A DNA stretch of 64,000 nt from Andalucia godoyi (lineage: Eukaryota > Discoba > Jakobea > Jakobida > Andaluciidae), in NCBI GenBank assembly GCA_009859145.1, contig VRVR01000026.1, positions 124,001 through 188,000 on the forward strand, read 5' to 3'. Positions 48,724-59,358 of the stretch are shown here, one piece after another (position 1 is the stretch's first letter; the number at the start of each line of letters is the position of its first letter). The notes under the pieces are model-generated. The model made no database searches and was not told the origin of the DNA. It saw only the letters and a program-made list of their open reading frames with translations. Position numbers and translations under genes: made by a program.

Positions 48724-50067
48724 TTACTTTGCATGCTGATCATAGAGAACGGCTCCAACTTCCCGTTTTCGGATACTGCGAAACGAAACAATCTTTTCCG
48801 CATCTTGATTGTCAAAGTCGGACGGTTCCCATACGAGAGTGTCTCGACCGGCATGATGAAACGAGTGGAACACAACCGGATCGACATTAATGCGGTTTGA
48901 ATCTGCCATTTTCCACGTAAGACCCTCGTCATCCTTTCGAACACTAAGAGACACTTTGAAAGTGTGCGCAGTCATAGGACCCACCAAGACGCATCGATTC
49001 CATGCCTGCGTTGCGATTGCCACCAGAACCTGCGACGCGTTAATCGTCTTGGACACAACTTGTGCCGGCCAAACCATAAACTCTGCCTCGTCGAGATTCT
49101 CTGAAAAATTGTGGAAGTTGGCATCGCCGGCATGCTGTGAATTCGGGGGAGAATAAGTCCCTTTGATAAAGTACACGTTGAAACGAATGGGGAAGCCAGT
49201 GGCGTTCCGAACGTGGATCGCAACTTTTTGGACAGCCAATAGATTTTTCCTGGATGGCTGCTGCACAGACAGTTTCGGAGTCGAGACGGATAGAGAATTG
49301 TGTTGCGAATCCACCGCCTTGAATGGTCGCTCTTTCAGGTCAAGGTTTGCCAAACCACAATGAGCCGAAAGCCCGAACGGACTCTTTGGAGGAGCGTTCA
49401 CGTACATGCTGCTGCTGTTATGATCAATATTGCTGTTGTTGTTGGAACTGGAAAAGGCAGTATTCTTGCTCGCAGAAAAGGAATTTGGAGAAACGGTTCT
49501 GTTTGATGGCGACGAAATCGGTTTCAAATTCTTGTAGCCCCCCGGGCTGGTGCAAGATTGGCTGGATGGCGAAGCCGACGAAGAAGTGGGACTCTTGGGA
49601 GGTGCAACAAGACTGTCAGAGGAGCCACTTCCGGAAACCGGAGAAAGAGGCGTGAGGAAGCGAACGGGCTGACCGCCTTTTCGTCTGAGGGCAATGGACT
49701 GCGTATTGGCCGACGGTGTGGAAACCATGTGGAGTGCTGCGGATTTGGGAGATGCACTGATCGACAGAGAACCGCCAGCATACGGTGACAATGGGGGCAT
49801 CTCAGGAGATGATGAGCTTGGGCCGTACAGCGAAGTCAGATGGGAAGGAGATTTGTGGGTGCGAATGCTTCCCGAGCCGGGCCGAAGAGAGCTTGACGAA
49901 GGCGAAGGCGAGACAGCAGCAGAATGACCAGACGGACTGCTAATGTCGTTTGAAAAGGACGGCGAGGAGGAGGAGGGTGAATCCAAGCCAGATAAGCGGA
50001 CCGTCCCTGCTTGACGAGCTTGTCGGTGCGCAGTAAAGGACTTTGGTGTTAACGTGCTGGACTGCAT
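48724..50067 (-). CDS. Uncharacterised Ser/Pro-rich protein with conserved C-terminal domain
   Basis: This 447-residue protein is predicted intrinsically disordered for the first ~260 residues, rich in Ser and Pro with many Ser-Pro pairs that could be kinase sites. A folded-looking C-terminal domain of ~170 residues begins at about RKNLLAVQKVAIHVRNATGF. It includes RFNVYFIKGTYSPPNSQHAG, VVSKTINASQVLVAIATQAW and FKVSLSVRKDDEGLTWKMAD, and ends DTLVWEPSDFDNQDAEKIVS. The alternation of hydrophobic residues suggests a beta sandwich. No signal peptide or membrane helix is seen. I do not recognise the family. The start is the first ATG of the frame. Confidence 0.6.
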   Translation of the reverse strand: MQSSTLTPKSFTAHRQARQAGTVRLSGLDSPSSSSPSFSNDISSPSGHSAAVSPSPSSSSLRPGSGSIRTHKSPSHLTSLYGPSSSSPEMPPLSPYAGGSLSISASPKSAALHMVSTPSANTQSIALRRKGGQPVRFLTPLSPVSGSGSSDSLVAPPKSPTSSSASPSSQSCTSPGGYKNLKPISSPSNRTVSPNSFSASKNTAFSSSNNNSNIDHNSSSMYVNAPPKSPFGLSAHCGLANLDLKERPFKAVDSQHNSLSVSTPKLSVQQPSRKNLLAVQKVAIHVRNATGFPIRFNVYFIKGTYSPPNSQHAGDANFHNFSENLDEAEFMVWPAQVVSKTINASQVLVAIATQAWNRCVLVGPMTAHTFKVSLSVRKDDEGLTWKMADSNRINVDPVVFHSFHHAGRDTLVWEPSDFDNQDAEKIVSFRSIRKREVGAVLYDQHAK

Positions 50068-51153
50068 TTTAGTATTGATTTCCTCTTGATTTCTGGCTCT
50101 TTAAAAGAAGTGGACGGTATTGTTATTATTATAATATTTTGTGGGGGGGAAAGAAACAATCGATAGCAACGCTCCAACAACAATCCAAATCCAATTCCGA
50201 GAATTGTGTGTCTGCTGGATTGTGAAAGAACGATGGAAGAACAGGGGAAGGGGACGCGATAGGAATCAAAAAAAAACACCAAACAAAGAATCCTTTCTAT
50301 GAGAAACAATGCTCGTTATTCAAGACAACTGTGGAGAGGGGATGGATGGCGTGTGAATTGTTATTATTTTTTTTTGCCCCTCCCTCCGCGGTTCTCCCGA
50401 GAAGGAGGGGGGCGGACATTGATGACGAATAATCCCAAAGAAAGAAACGGCAAAAATGGTTATACCCTTGGCAAAATGGTCACACTCGCCGCCAATCCAG
50501 TAAGCCATCTTGTGTTAGCAGGACGTTGGGCATCGGAGCACTCGATATGTCTTCGTTCAACCGCCCGAGGAGTCTGTGCGAACAGGTTGGGCGTTGATCG
50601 TGCGGCACCCCCCATTCAGACTAGTTTGGGCTGTTTGGGCTGTTTGAGCTGTTTGGGCTTCCTTTCCGACTCTGCTGCGCCGCCGGACTCCTTGATGGTA
50701 AGCGACGTCTGCTGCAGTGGCAACTGGTAATTCGGACGGGCTGTGCGGAGGCTTTTGAAGTCCGCGTCGCAGCACAGTCGCACCAAACGGATTGGGATTT
50801 CCGCAACCAATCAACAGACTTCATCCGAGCAGCGCACAGAAAAAATAACACACAATTTGACCATGCCAGACGCTTTTGCCCACTCTGGACACGGGTTTTG
50901 CCAAATCACCTTGCAATGAGCAAGGGGCCAAGGTATCCTTTGAAACGGATTTTGGAACAATGCAAGGAGAGCCAGAAACGACTTTGTTTCTGAAATGGCG
51001 GGCATCATATCGCGACAACATCAGGGGTTGTCCATGTACATTATGTGATTCCTCTGTCTCGTTTTTAATCTGTACACTCTTACTGTAAACCGCAAACGAC
51101 CACGTGTCTTTGCATACCACCCAACGTGAAAATTGGGCAGGGGGCGTACGCGA
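50068..51153. other. Gene-poor stretch with a 9-bp tandem repeat
   Basis: A TGTTTGGGC nonamer is repeated about four times at ~50623-50659. A plus-strand frame of 143 codons (50299-50730) covers it, but much of its translation is repeat-derived and no motif is present, so it is not called as a gene. A spliced gene cannot be excluded. Confidence 0.4.
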
Positions 51154-52926
51154 TTAGGCGTCAATGCCGTCTGCGCCACCGCCATCCTCGTCGTCGTCAT
51201 CTTCGTCTACGACAACGGGCTTAGCGACTGGTTTCTTCTTCAGTGCTGACGGGGCCTCCTGAACCTTGCTCACAAGCTCCTGAATCTGAGCAGCCACTTG
51301 CAAGTTTGTGCTCATGAGATTCTGAAACTCGCGAAGTTGCATGTCGTCAAGCTGCTTCGACACCTGGAGCTTCTTTTCGGCCTTTTCGTGTCGGACACGC
51401 AGTTTCGCAAGAGCGCTCTCTTTCTCCTGTAGGGCCTCTTCCAGCGCCGCGAGTTTAGTGCCCATCTTTCCGTTTTCCTCTGTGAGTACTCGGACTGTCT
51501 TTCGCAGCTCTGCGTTTTCACTCTCCGTGGCCGCAACATGCTCCGCGTCGTTTTCCTTTTCTCTGGCCATTCGCTCCATCGTCTCCGTTGCCAGTTTTGC
51601 AGAGCCAAACGCCTCTGCGCTCTTCTTTTCGTACGTACCCATCTGTGCCTTGAGCACTGCATTCTCTGCTCCAAGCGACCTGATTTCCTCCTCCAATGAC
51701 TGTCTCTTTTCCACCGCATCTTTTCCTTCTGCGATAGCGCGAGACGTATCGTCTCTTGCCTTTGCGACCTCCACAGATAGTCTCTCCACTGCAGTATCGA
51801 GTTCTCTCTGTCTGGTGCTTAGATCCGTATTGCGTTCAAGCAATCCGTCATGGTCTGTCTGCAAGCGAGAGTTCACCTCTCGAAGTCTCTCAATCTCCAA
51901 GTCAAGATGCTTCTTTTCCAACGTAAGTTTTCGGATCTCAGACTTCAGGTCCTTAACTTCCTTTGCAAGCGCTTCGTCCGCTTCGACAATCTTTCGTTCT
52001 CCAGCAGTAAAGTCCTTGAGCTGCTCTGCCAACATCCGTGCCTCTTCACTCTTTTTCGCAAGCTCGGATTCGCGCTGGCTGGCCCTCGCTTCCAATTCCG
52101 CTGCCTTGGATGCAGATATTTCACCAGCGGTCTTGACTGTTGACAGCTCGACTTCGCGCTGCTGTCGATCCGTATCAGCCTTCTGAAGTTCAGATTCCAA
52201 TCCACCGATCTTGCGGACTGCATCTTCCAGCTTCTTTTCAACGGCGACGATTTCTGCAAGAAGCCGGTCCTTTTCGCCGGCAAACACATTCTTCTCGGAC
52301 TCGAGAGCAGAAACTGCAGCTTTTCGCTCAAAGTCAAGACGCGCAGATCTCTCGGTTTCGGCCCTCAGAGACTCCTCTGTTGCGTCTTTTGCTTTTGAGA
52401 GATCTTCAAAGTCTCTGCGAAACATCTTTTCCCGCTCGACATATCTTGTTTTAAGCGTGTAGATCGCATCGTCAAGATTTGCGGCTTCAGAGAGCTCGAT
52501 GTCTTCGTGAGTTTCGGTGGACCGAGACTTTAAAGGAGGTCCTGGTGCGGTAGCCTTATCCTTCATCAGCTTCAGCTCGAGCTCCAAGAAGTAGATTTGC
52601 TGCTGCAAATTCGTGATGTACTCTTTGTGGAGCTCTCCATCACTTCGTAAAGTAGGCGCGCCGCTTGGCTTTGAAGCCGCAGAAGACCGAGAAGCTATCG
52701 AGGATGACTGAAGCGTCGTAGCCGTCGTGGGTCGTGGCGAAGATGCACTTGGACGAGGGGCTATTATGATAATTATAATTTTTCATCATCAGATAAATGA
52801 TCAGTCGACAGTACGAGAAGAAGAAACACACAAACGTGAGTGCTTCAATGTTCGATTGAGAAACGCATGAAAGAAGGCAGATGGTCGGATGTACATACCT
52901 GGTGGTTGGGATCGACGAAGACTCAT
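51154..52926 (-). CDS. Long coiled-coil protein, two exons
   Basis: Exon 2 (52760-51154) is open well upstream of its first internal start. A small exon 1 (52926-52899) encoding MSLRRSQPP with a GTATGT donor joins it in frame through an AATAG acceptor, giving 544 residues. The N-terminal ~60 residues are Ser/Thr/Pro-rich. From ~60 to ~500 the protein is an almost continuous coiled coil (heptads such as LESEKNVFAGEKDRLLAEIV and VKDLKSEIRKLTLEKKHLDL). The tail is Lys/Pro then Asp-rich, ending GGGADGIDA. It is probably a structural or scaffold protein; no motif identifies a family. The 138 bp intron carries both consensus sites, but the first exon is short, so confidence in the exact start is moderate. 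Confidence 0.65.
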
Positions 52927-53570
52927 ATTATTGTTTTTCTGTATACAAAAAGAAAACGTATAGTATTCGTCCCGATGTTTTGTTTTGTTGTTGTTGTTGT
53001 TTTTTTTTTTGTTTTTTTTTGAGGAGGGAGGGGGGTCGGTTGGATTCGCGATGCCTTTTGACTTGACTTGGCTTTCTTCTTCTCCGGGACAATAGACTGA
53101 GGAGGGGTGTTGTTATCGTGGAAAGGCCTTACGTTGTTATCACAGTTTTCCAGAGATGACATTTCCGTTGAACAAAAGAAAAAGCAAAAGGGAATCGTTA
53201 TGCAAAAACCCACGATCTGGCATCAAGTAGCATTCAGTTGATGCTGCTTGAACATGGACGCCTTTCATTTGTTGCTTTGTTTTACGTCCGTTCATGAACG
53301 TTGCTGGGTCGTCGCCTTTCTGAGAGACGGCCTTTCCCCGCCGATGCGAAACCCCAATTTCCCCCGTCACACCAAAAACACCCACCACCTTTTTGTTTTC
53401 CCTCTTCTTCGCTATTGCTTTTGTCGTTTCCTTTTCCGTTCGTTGTCCTTTATACAAAATTTATTCTCTTTTTTCGTTTTATTTTATTTTTGTGTCTTGT
53501 CTGTGATTTGTGTAGGTGTTCTTGTTATCAGCGGTGCGCTTTTTTTGTTTGTTTGGTGGTGCTTCCTCTT
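52927..53570. other. Intergenic region upstream of coiled-coil and NPC1-like genes
   Basis: It contains T-rich tracts at ~52980-53020 and ~53460-53500. On the minus strand a short frame starting MSSLENCDNN is followed by a GTAAGG donor-like site (~53130), so an additional small exon is possible, but no acceptor giving a continuous frame was found. Confidence 0.35.
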
Positions 53571-56500
53571 ATGAATCTTCACAGATTTCATCCAGAGCGG
53601 TTCATTTCTGCGTGCTTTGACAAGCTCGGTGGACTCATTCAGTCTGTGCCACTTCTTTTCATTCTTGTTCCGTTGCTGATTGTCGGGATTTTTGCTGTTG
53701 GGATTGGACAGCTTGTGTTCCTAACGAAGCCAGAAGACTTGTGGGTGCCGCCAGGCTCAAAGGTGTCCAATGACAAGAATTATTTTGATAATACATTTGG
53801 TGCATTCTACCGTGTGAACCAGTTTATTATCCATTCCCCATCGAATGCTTCTCTACAAGGTGACGTCATTACGGCAAAAATTCTGGGGGATCTTTTTGCG
53901 CTTCAGGCGAAGTTGGAATCATTTAATGCAACTCAAAATGGACGAGTGTACACCTTTCAGAATGATTTTTGCTATGCTCCATTGCATGACGGCATTTGCA
54001 CAGTTCAGTCGCCATCAGTTTGGTTCGTGAATGCGCAGCTACCCGACAATCAAGACCAGACGTACCAATCCCAGGTGTATGCGTGTATGCAGTCGGATCT
54101 TTCGATTGGATGCTTCTTGTCGAATGGAATCTCGCAGTTTTACAAGATTGTGCTTGGAAACTGGTACTACACTTTTTCAAGTGACAAGGATGCAGTGGGC
54201 TACGCGCATGCAGAGGCTCTTATCGTAACGTATCTGCTGATGTCGCACGACGACGACGACGATTACACGAATGCAGCAAAGAAATGGGAACAGAATTTCA
54301 TCGACACCCTGAAGGCATTTTCAGACGACGGAGTTGGAAACAGCCAAGGCGTAAAGGCCGACTATATGGCGCAGCGGTCCATTGAAGATGAGCTTGCGAG
54401 AGAAGAATCAGCGGATTTGCCAATTGTGCTCATCTCGTACTGTGCGATGTTCTTATATATATCGATTTCCCTCGGGAAAATTCATCCTCTACGTAACAGG
54501 ATTGCTGTCGCGTTTGCCGGCGTCATTGTTGTTTGTTGCAGTATTGTCTTTGCCGTTGGCTTGCTGTCATTTGCAAACGTCAAGGCGTCTTTGTTTATTT
54601 CCGAGGTCATTCCATTCCTCACGTTGGCGATCGGAGTGGACAACATCTTTTTGTTGACAAACAAGATGGATGACTTCAATGGAGATGTCCGAGCAACTTT
54701 GCGATCTGTCGGAGGGTCCATCACACTGGCTTCGCTCTGTGAATTTTTGGCATTCATGCTTGGAGGTTTGACGAACATGCCTGCTGTCCATGGCCTCTGC
54801 ATGTACGCTGGTGTGTCTGTTTTGGCGGATTGGGCTCTGCAGATTACACTGTACATTGCGCTTCTGCACATGGTCTATATTCCGCAAGGCAAGAATCCCG
54901 AATCGCCATTGGCACGAACTGTCAACAGTGGTTTGTGGGCGGGGACAGTGATCCAGGTGTTGATCTCTGCTGCTGTGTACCCTTTTAGGTTGCTGATGTA
55001 CAAGCGAAAGGCTTCAAGAGAGTCGCAGGTCCACAGTCTTCCAAAGTACATTGACACAGACCTGTCTGGGCCCGAGAATGGAAACCGCCGTTCGTCGCAA
55101 AACTCGAAAGAAATTCGGTTGCCTGTCTCTGTGCTTCCTCCTGAAGACGACGAGGACCGTGAGGTTTCCAAATTGCTTGGATCTTCCCCTCCGCCCTATT
55201 CCTTTTCCTCTCCGCCCGCAAATGGTGCCAGTGGAAACGGAAATGGAAACGGGCATGTTTTTCCTGCCAACGGGTCGAATGGCGATCATTCAAACGGCCA
55301 TTCTGCTGGATCTCCACTGTTTGCTCATCCGCCCCACCACGACGTGTCCTACGTGGTGGATTCAGGCAAGCCAGACTTTTTTGACCCGTTTCCCGACGGC
55401 CTAGTTCGCCCACTATTTGAGAAGTACTATGTTCCGTTCTTGATGAATCCTGTTGTTCGCGTGTTTGTTCTTGTTGCTGCTGTCGCATTGCTAGCTGTGG
55501 GATTGTCGGGTTTCAAGAGCCTGGAGCTGGGTCTGGATCAGCGTGTTGCCCTTCCCCGGGACTCCTATCTTATTGGGTATTTCGATGCAGAGGATAAGTA
55601 TCTGGAAGTCGGACCCACTGTTTATATTGTTGTGAAGGATCCTCAGATACATCGGGCCGACTCGCAACTGGCGTTTCTCGATTTGCAAGAGCGCTTTGCG
55701 CAGTTGACGTACGTCAATGATTTGGAATCGTGGTATCCTCCGTTCCGCTCTTGGTATGAGGACAATGTGGCGCAATTGAAGGGTCGTCAGCCGATACCGG
55801 AAGAAGGATTTTATGATCTTCTCAAGACATTCCTTACTACTCCTTGTATTCAGTCTGTAGATCCATCGATTCAAGTTGTTGTTCATGGACCGTGCGGGCA
55901 GTTTTACCAGGATGACGTGGTGTTTGTCCCGGGAACAAACCGCACGCAATTGAGTGCAATCCGCATGATGGGCCAAACAACTCCTCTCAAAACTCAAAGC
56001 GATTTCATTCGCTCATATGAAGAGGCGTATCTCGAGTCGAGCTATGCTGAGGATGACTACACCTCGTACGAAGGCGTGTTTCCCTATAACATCACGTACA
56101 TTTACTTTGCACAGTACTCTTACATTGTGAGTGTTGCTGCGTTTGCTGTGGGGATTGCACTTCTTGCGGTGTTTATTGTTTGCTGCATTCTTCTCGGCTC
56201 CATCTATGCTGCGTTGCTTGTTATTTTAGCAGTTGTCATGATTAATGTCAATTTGTGGGGCTTCATGGGAATGTGGGGTGTGAATGTGAATGCCTTGTCC
56301 GTGGTGAATGCAATCATGGCGATTGGAATTTCCGTTGAGTTTTGCATCCATATTGTTCGATCGTTTCTTTTCTGTCCTGGTTCCGGTTCGCAGAGGGCTG
56401 TGTCTGCATTGAAGGGCGTCGGTGCGTCCGTGTTTTCCGGTATTACCCTCACAAAGTTCGCCGGTGTCATCCCTCTGGCCTTTGCGCACTCCGAGGTGTT

Positions 56501-56690
56501 TGTCATTTACTACTTTCGCATGTTCTTACTGATGGTGTTGTTCGGTGCATTTCACGGATTGTGCTTTATGCCGGTTCTCCTGTCGCTTGCGGGACCCAAG
56601 TCAAAGGATGTGCAGGGTTCGTCGAAGAAGGATGATGATTCGGGTGAACGGGTCCCCATTTTAGGCCAACATCGATCAGTCAATGCTTAA
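53571..56690 (+). CDS. NPC1/Patched-family sterol-sensing-domain protein
   Basis: From the ATG at 53571 (MNLHRFHPERFISACF) the protein has 1039 residues; the upstream open frame is T-rich and unlikely. It shows one helix at ~25-50, a luminal domain, then the sterol-sensing domain at ~282-433. That domain has VLISYCAMFLYISISLGKIH and VIPFLTLAIGVDNIFLLTNK, the latter containing the GVDNIF motif diagnostic of NPC1-type proteins. After a Gly/Asn/Ser-rich cytosolic insert (~480-600), a second luminal domain and a second helix bundle (NLWGFMGMWGVNVNALSVVN, ISVEFCIHIVRSF) complete the RND fold. The Cys-rich cholesterol-binding N-terminal domain of NPC1 is absent. It probably moves sterols or lipids in late endosomal or other membranes. 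Confidence 0.9.
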   Translation: MNLHRFHPERFISACFDKLGGLIQSVPLLFILVPLLIVGIFAVGIGQLVFLTKPEDLWVPPGSKVSNDKNYFDNTFGAFYRVNQFIIHSPSNASLQGDVITAKILGDLFALQAKLESFNATQNGRVYTFQNDFCYAPLHDGICTVQSPSVWFVNAQLPDNQDQTYQSQVYACMQSDLSIGCFLSNGISQFYKIVLGNWYYTFSSDKDAVGYAHAEALIVTYLLMSHDDDDDYTNAAKKWEQNFIDTLKAFSDDGVGNSQGVKADYMAQRSIEDELAREESADLPIVLISYCAMFLYISISLGKIHPLRNRIAVAFAGVIVVCCSIVFAVGLLSFANVKASLFISEVIPFLTLAIGVDNIFLLTNKMDDFNGDVRATLRSVGGSITLASLCEFLAFMLGGLTNMPAVHGLCMYAGVSVLADWALQITLYIALLHMVYIPQGKNPESPLARTVNSGLWAGTVIQVLISAAVYPFRLLMYKRKASRESQVHSLPKYIDTDLSGPENGNRRSSQNSKEIRLPVSVLPPEDDEDREVSKLLGSSPPPYSFSSPPANGASGNGNGNGHVFPANGSNGDHSNGHSAGSPLFAHPPHHDVSYVVDSGKPDFFDPFPDGLVRPLFEKYYVPFLMNPVVRVFVLVAAVALLAVGLSGFKSLELGLDQRVALPRDSYLIGYFDAEDKYLEVGPTVYIVVKDPQIHRADSQLAFLDLQERFAQLTYVNDLESWYPPFRSWYEDNVAQLKGRQPIPEEGFYDLLKTFLTTPCIQSVDPSIQVVVHGPCGQFYQDDVVFVPGTNRTQLSAIRMMGQTTPLKTQSDFIRSYEEAYLESSYAEDDYTSYEGVFPYNITYIYFAQYSYIVSVAAFAVGIALLAVFIVCCILLGSIYAALLVILAVVMINVNLWGFMGMWGVNVNALSVVNAIMAIGISVEFCIHIVRSFLFCPGSGSQRAVSALKGVGASVFSGITLTKFAGVIPLAFAHSEVFVIYYFRMFLLMVLFGAFHGLCFMPVLLSLAGPKSKDVQGSSKKDDDSGERVPILGQHRSVNA

Positions 56691-57049
56691 TAGAGTAGGG
56701 CTTTTCCTTGCCGCTTGATTTGATTTGGCGTCGTTTTTCCTCCTCTTCTTTCTGCCTTGTTCTTTACAGAGCAACGAAAATTCCTTTGGCTCCTTCTCAT
56801 TTATGTTTGTTTTTTGTTTTTGTTTTTGTTTTTGTTTTTTGGTCCGTCGTTCGCGATCCGTCTTGTTTCAGAAATCCGTCACTTGTTTTTATTCTTCTGG
56901 ATTTTTCCGCGATGTTCTGACGTTCATTCTTCCCGCCCTCCTTTGCATTTTTAAGGGGGTTTTTTTATTACTGTCTTTGCTGTTTCTTCTTTGTTGTTGT
57001 TGTGTTTTTTTTTTTTAATTTTAAATATTTATTTAAGATTCTCTTTGCA
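56691..57049. other. T-rich 3' flank of the NPC1-like gene
   Basis: A (TTTTTG)n repeat lies at ~56811-56840 and T runs at ~57000-57016. No gene is present; hydrophobic frames here are translations of poly-T tracts. Confidence 0.5.
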
Positions 57050-57330
57050 TCTCGTCTGCGATGCACACACTGCATCAACGCCGATTGGCGCTGATTGGTA
57101 CAGTTGCAACGGCGCATGACAATTCGTCCTACGAATCAATTGTCTAAAGGGCAAGGCCCCAGAACACACGTGCATGCGCGCAACGGGTTCTTCAAAGAGA
57201 TATTGCGCGCGCCATCCCAATTATGACCGATCACCGTTGGATACGCTGGAAATCGGGTCTCCTTGGCGGTTTCATGCTCCCTCGCCTTTGTGCAGCAGTC
57301 GCTGGCGGAATTGGAAGTGGCCCCATGTGG
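57050..57330 (-). pseudogene. Decayed Fanzor/TnpB-like relic with internal deletion
   Basis: On the minus strand WGHFQFRQRLLHKGE (about 57281-57326) matches the TnpB/Fanzor block before the zinc ribbon (W.HYxFRxRLxxKAE). After a stop, and with the first Cys pair missing, GHNWDGARNISLKNPLR (about 57180-57228) matches the end of the zinc ribbon (D.NGARNI). About 60 codons are therefore lost between the two blocks. Downstream, the sense strand ends with CAGTGTGTGCATCGCAGACG (about 57053-57072), a diverged version of the shared right end of the other elements. A hairpin-forming pair GACAATT/AATTGTC lies at ~57118-57145. It is not functional. Confidence 0.7.
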
Positions 57331-58059
57331 AAGAGAGGGGCAGTTTCGTTTTTTATTTAGTTCTAACCGGATGGAAAAGACCCCTACGTTAGGGTTTCAA
57401 GCAGTTTGTCAAAGACGACGAAAAGGAAATGAAATGTGATAAGACCAGTTCAATTCTCCTGCGGAGTATAATTCCTGCTGTAAAGCAAAAAACATTCGCA
57501 ACATGAATCATTATTGATCATCGGCTACGCTGTCACCGAAGACAGATCCAAGCCACGTGTTTTTAATTGGGTCGAGCACCAACTCTTCAATGCAGATTGC
57601 TCTGCACCAAAGGGTCATCGCTTTTTCTTGCTCTCGGTCTCTGACGAGAGGAGATCAACGGTTTTCTTGGTTCTCGCTATCTTCGGGGCATGGCCGGTTT
57701 GAGTTTGTTGGGAAGATCCCTCTTTGGAGCCATGAGATGTTTTCTGTCTTTGATGAAAGGTGCTGCTTGTGAGGGTTCGATTATAAAACACAAACAAACA
57801 GAAAGTAACAGAAAGAGAAAAAAGTGAAAGAATAAAAGAAATTCTGGACTGCACTACGGTAAGGAACATCGCGTCCCCATAAGATAGGGTTATTTAGGAA
57901 AAACTTTCCGGTATGATGTTGTTTGATGTCCACACACAAAAACGGCCAGACCGTCTGACCCGCTTGTGTTTCTCTCTCTCTCTCTTTTCAGATTGTCGTT
58001 TTATTTGAATTGCGAATTACTTCCGGGAGTGCGCGTGCAACAGCTTTTTTCGTTGAAAA
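57331..58059. other. Unassigned stretch upstream of the zinc transporter
   Basis: This may include more N-terminal Fanzor relic, but no block could be aligned. A coding-like frame is open on the minus strand at ~57615-57770, ending in SSETESKKKR, and a different one on the plus strand at 57514-57702; neither has support. A CT run lies at ~57971-57986, close to the zinc transporter start. Confidence 0.35.
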
Positions 58060-59358
58060 ATGCATTCAGTGTCTACCCAAGAATCCAACGTTGTGTCGGA
58101 TGATTTGTCGATCGAACTCGAGGAGCAGCTTGATCCAGCCAAGATTGCCAAGAAGCGCAAGCTGATTTACATGACTGTTGTGACTGGGGCGTTCATGTTT
58201 GTCGAGCTTGGAGTTGGAATGTACACGCAATCAATGGCACTGATTGCAGACTCATTCCACATGTCATCGGATGTTCTGTCGATGATTGTCGCTGTAGTTG
58301 CAGTTCGCATGCAGGCTAAACGACCCACGCAATACATGTCGTATGGCTGGGAACGAGGTGAAGTGCTTGCGGCTTTAGTGAATGGAGTCTTCCTCCTTGC
58401 GCTGTGCTTTTCCATCGTTATCAATGCAATTGAGTGGTTTCTCGTCGAGGAATCGCACGTCCGCGATCCGATGTTGTTTGTGATCGTGGCTGCTCTGGGC
58501 CTCGGGATCAATATCGGAAGTATTTTTGTTATTGGCCACGACCATGACCATGGTCACGGCCACAGTCACGGCCATAGTCATGACCACAATCATGGTGATA
58601 CGCATGGTTCTTCGTCTGCCGAGCACACGCACAGCCACGATGATCATTCTGCGTGTGACCACAACCACGATGCATCGCATGCTTCAGGCGACTCTTCGCA
58701 TTCCACTTCTCCTGCTGTTGTGCCTGCAGAGCGAGACATGAACATGCACGGAGTTTTTGTTCATGTGGTCGGAGATGCTCTTGGTTCTGTGGGAGCATTG
58801 GTCTCGGGATTAGTGATTTGGTTGACGGACTGGGAGTATCGATTTTATCTCGATCCAATCACTTCGCTGTTTATTGCGGTGATTATCTCGGCGCACACGG
58901 CACCACTAATTCGAAGCTCTGCACGCGTCATGATGATGGGGTCTCCTATGACGATGAGCTTGCAAAAGTTGGAAAGCGACCTCGCTCATGTTCCAGGGGT
59001 TTTGTCTGTACACGATTTACACATCTGGCAGCTTTCTCAAAAGAAAAATGTCGGAACTGTTCACATTCTTGCTCGATCCCTGGAAGAATACGATGCCATT
59101 GCAGCCACAGTTCAACAGTTATTCCATGACTATGGTGTTCACATGGTCACCATCCAACCCGAGTTTCTGCGAAACTCGCACAATGCCGGCTCCGTGTCAG
59201 ATGCATCCAGTGCATCGGATGTTCCTGTAGGCGGATCTTTTCCAGAAGACCTCAGCTCGACTTGCCTGTTGTCCTGCAATTCCGGCAAATGTTCCGAATT
59301 TCGCCTTGCAGACGGGGCAAAAAAGCGAAAGAATCGCTCTAGTTCGCCTTCCGTTTAA
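58060..59358 (+). CDS. Zinc transporter, cation diffusion facilitator (ZnT/SLC30-like)
   Basis: This 432-residue protein has six predicted membrane helices. Helix II carries HSFHMSSD (~63-70, the last three giving the metal site S-x-D), and helix V carries HVVGDALGS (~234-242), supplying the His-x-x-x-Asp half of the transport site. Between helices IV and V is a long His-rich cytosolic loop (~165-220, repeated HxHGH units encoded by a CAY-GGY repeat) typical of ZnT proteins that export zinc from the cytosol into vesicles or out of the cell. The C-terminal domain with SVHDLHIWQLSQKKNVGTVH is the CDF cytoplasmic fold. A Cys/Ser-rich tail follows. Confidence 0.95.
   Translation: MHSVSTQESNVVSDDLSIELEEQLDPAKIAKKRKLIYMTVVTGAFMFVELGVGMYTQSMALIADSFHMSSDVLSMIVAVVAVRMQAKRPTQYMSYGWERGEVLAALVNGVFLLALCFSIVINAIEWFLVEESHVRDPMLFVIVAALGLGINIGSIFVIGHDHDHGHGHSHGHSHDHNHGDTHGSSSAEHTHSHDDHSACDHNHDASHASGDSSHSTSPAVVPAERDMNMHGVFVHVVGDALGSVGALVSGLVIWLTDWEYRFYLDPITSLFIAVIISAHTAPLIRSSARVMMMGSPMTMSLQKLESDLAHVPGVLSVHDLHIWQLSQKKNVGTVHILARSLEEYDAIAATVQQLFHDYGVHMVTIQPEFLRNSHNAGSVSDASSASDVPVGGSFPEDLSSTCLLSCNSGKCSEFRLADGAKKRKNRSSSPSV

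Noticed and set aside
50299-50730. 143-codon plus-strand frame
   Set aside because: A large part is the 9-bp tandem repeat and T-rich sequence; no start context, motif or splice evidence.
57390-57410. CCCTAACGTAGGG (reverse strand) recalls telomeric repeats
   Set aside because: A single copy only; no tandem array.
57760-57790. GAGGGTTCGATTA resembles a tRNA T-loop
   Set aside because: No acceptor, D or anticodon stems could be folded around it.
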